A stretch of DNA of 5,440 nucleotides from Actinomycetota bacterium (lineage in GTDB: Bacteria; Actinomycetota; Actinomycetes; Mycobacteriales; Mycobacteriaceae), in NCBI GenBank assembly GCA_005789055.1, contig SYAA01000166.1, forward strand, positions 1-5,440. The letters are read 5' to 3'. The position numbers and the translations under genes are program-made. How positions within the stretch are numbered: position 1 is the first letter of the stretch; each line of letters starts with the position of its first letter. This document shows, in pieces, positions 5,270 to 5,440 of this stretch. The notes below the pieces were generated by a model, which saw nothing but the letters and a program-made list of their open reading frames with translations, was not told the origin of the DNA and ran no database searches.

Positions 5270-5440
5270 TGGTCGGACTGAAACGGCGCGCACGGGCGGT
5301 CGGCGTGCCTGAGAAAACCACCACATCGCTGTCCCTGCGGTGGCGGGTGATGCTGCTGGCCATGTCGATGGTCGCGATGGTCGTCGTGCTCATGGCTGTC
5401 GCGGTGTACGCGGTGGTCTCGGCGGCGCTGTACACCGACA
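5269..5440 (+). CDS. mprB: MprB, sensor histidine kinase, partial: N-terminal 57 residues, continues past right edge
   Basis: ATG 5269 shares its A with the mprA TGA (TGATG), and the frame stays open to the window end. The visible part has a short basic cytoplasmic tail (GLKRRARAVG), then SLSLRWRVMLLAMSM running into a hydrophobic stretch (about residues 27-50, rich in V, M, A and L) that must be the first membrane helix. ALYTD at the end opens the extracytoplasmic sensor domain. The LRWRVMLLAMSMVAMVVVLM segment is, as I recall, almost identical to M. tuberculosis MprB (Rv0982). The kinase senses envelope stress and phosphorylates MprA. Second helix, HAMP, H-box and ATPase domain lie outside the window. 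No strong ribosome-binding site is visible before the ATG, so translation probably depends on coupling to mprA. Confidence 0.92.
   Translation, partial: MVGLKRRARAVGVPEKTTTSLSLRWRVMLLAMSMVAMVVVLMAVAVYAVVSAALYTD

Noticed and set aside
1..5440. CRISPR arrays, tRNA or rRNA genes, insertion sequences, phage or toxin-antitoxin genes
   Set aside because: I saw no regularly spaced long repeats, no tRNA-like cloverleaf, no transposase or terminal inverted repeats; coding sequence fills nearly all of the window with core genes.

Overview
The window comes from a high-GC actinobacterium, almost certainly a non-tuberculous Mycobacterium (Mycolicibacterium-like). The main reason is gene order plus near-verbatim protein resemblance, recalled from memory, to the M. 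tuberculosis Rv0973c-Rv0982 locus: accA2, accD2, an AtuA-type gene, rpmF, mprA, mprB. GTG starts and the high G+C of the coding sequence agree.

Left part (1-4147, minus strand): a tightly packed catabolic operon read right to left. It opens with an AtuA/DUF1446 protein (4147-2441). A biotin-dependent acyl-CoA carboxyltransferase beta subunit of the methylcrotonyl/geranyl-CoA carboxylase type (accD2, 2444-858) follows with a 4-base GTGA overlap. After an 11-base gap comes the biotin carboxylase subunit (accA2, 846 to beyond the left edge). Together they should carboxylate a branched or beta-methyl unsaturated acyl-CoA, with the AtuA protein as an accessory of unknown biochemistry. The acyl-CoA dehydrogenase gene (fadE13) that lies between the AtuA gene and accD2 in M. 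tuberculosis is absent from that position here.

Middle (4148-4329): a 182-base divergent intergenic region. It holds a near-perfect 18-base dyad beside the AtuA ribosome-binding site, a cluster of AACCGG repeats, an imperfect 9-base-arm inverted repeat around the rpmF -35, a good rpmF -10 (TATTAT), and a short GC hairpin in the rpmF leader. The PE_PGRS genes that occupy this neighbourhood in M. tuberculosis are not present.

Right part (4330-5440, plus strand): rpmF encodes a cysteine-free ribosomal protein L32. A 79-base spacer follows, containing a GC hairpin and a 19-base 8+3+8 direct repeat that fits the described MprA box architecture. Then come mprA (OmpR-family response regulator) and the start of mprB (sensor histidine kinase, cut by the right edge), which overlap by one base. 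MprAB is the mycobacterial envelope-stress and persistence two-component system; the repeat suggests autoregulation.

The coding content is well-known conserved core. I see no wholly new system. The less-explored parts are the regulatory structures in 4148-4329 and 4504-4582 and the fadE13-less carboxylase operon. No gene-free stretch exceeds 300 bases.
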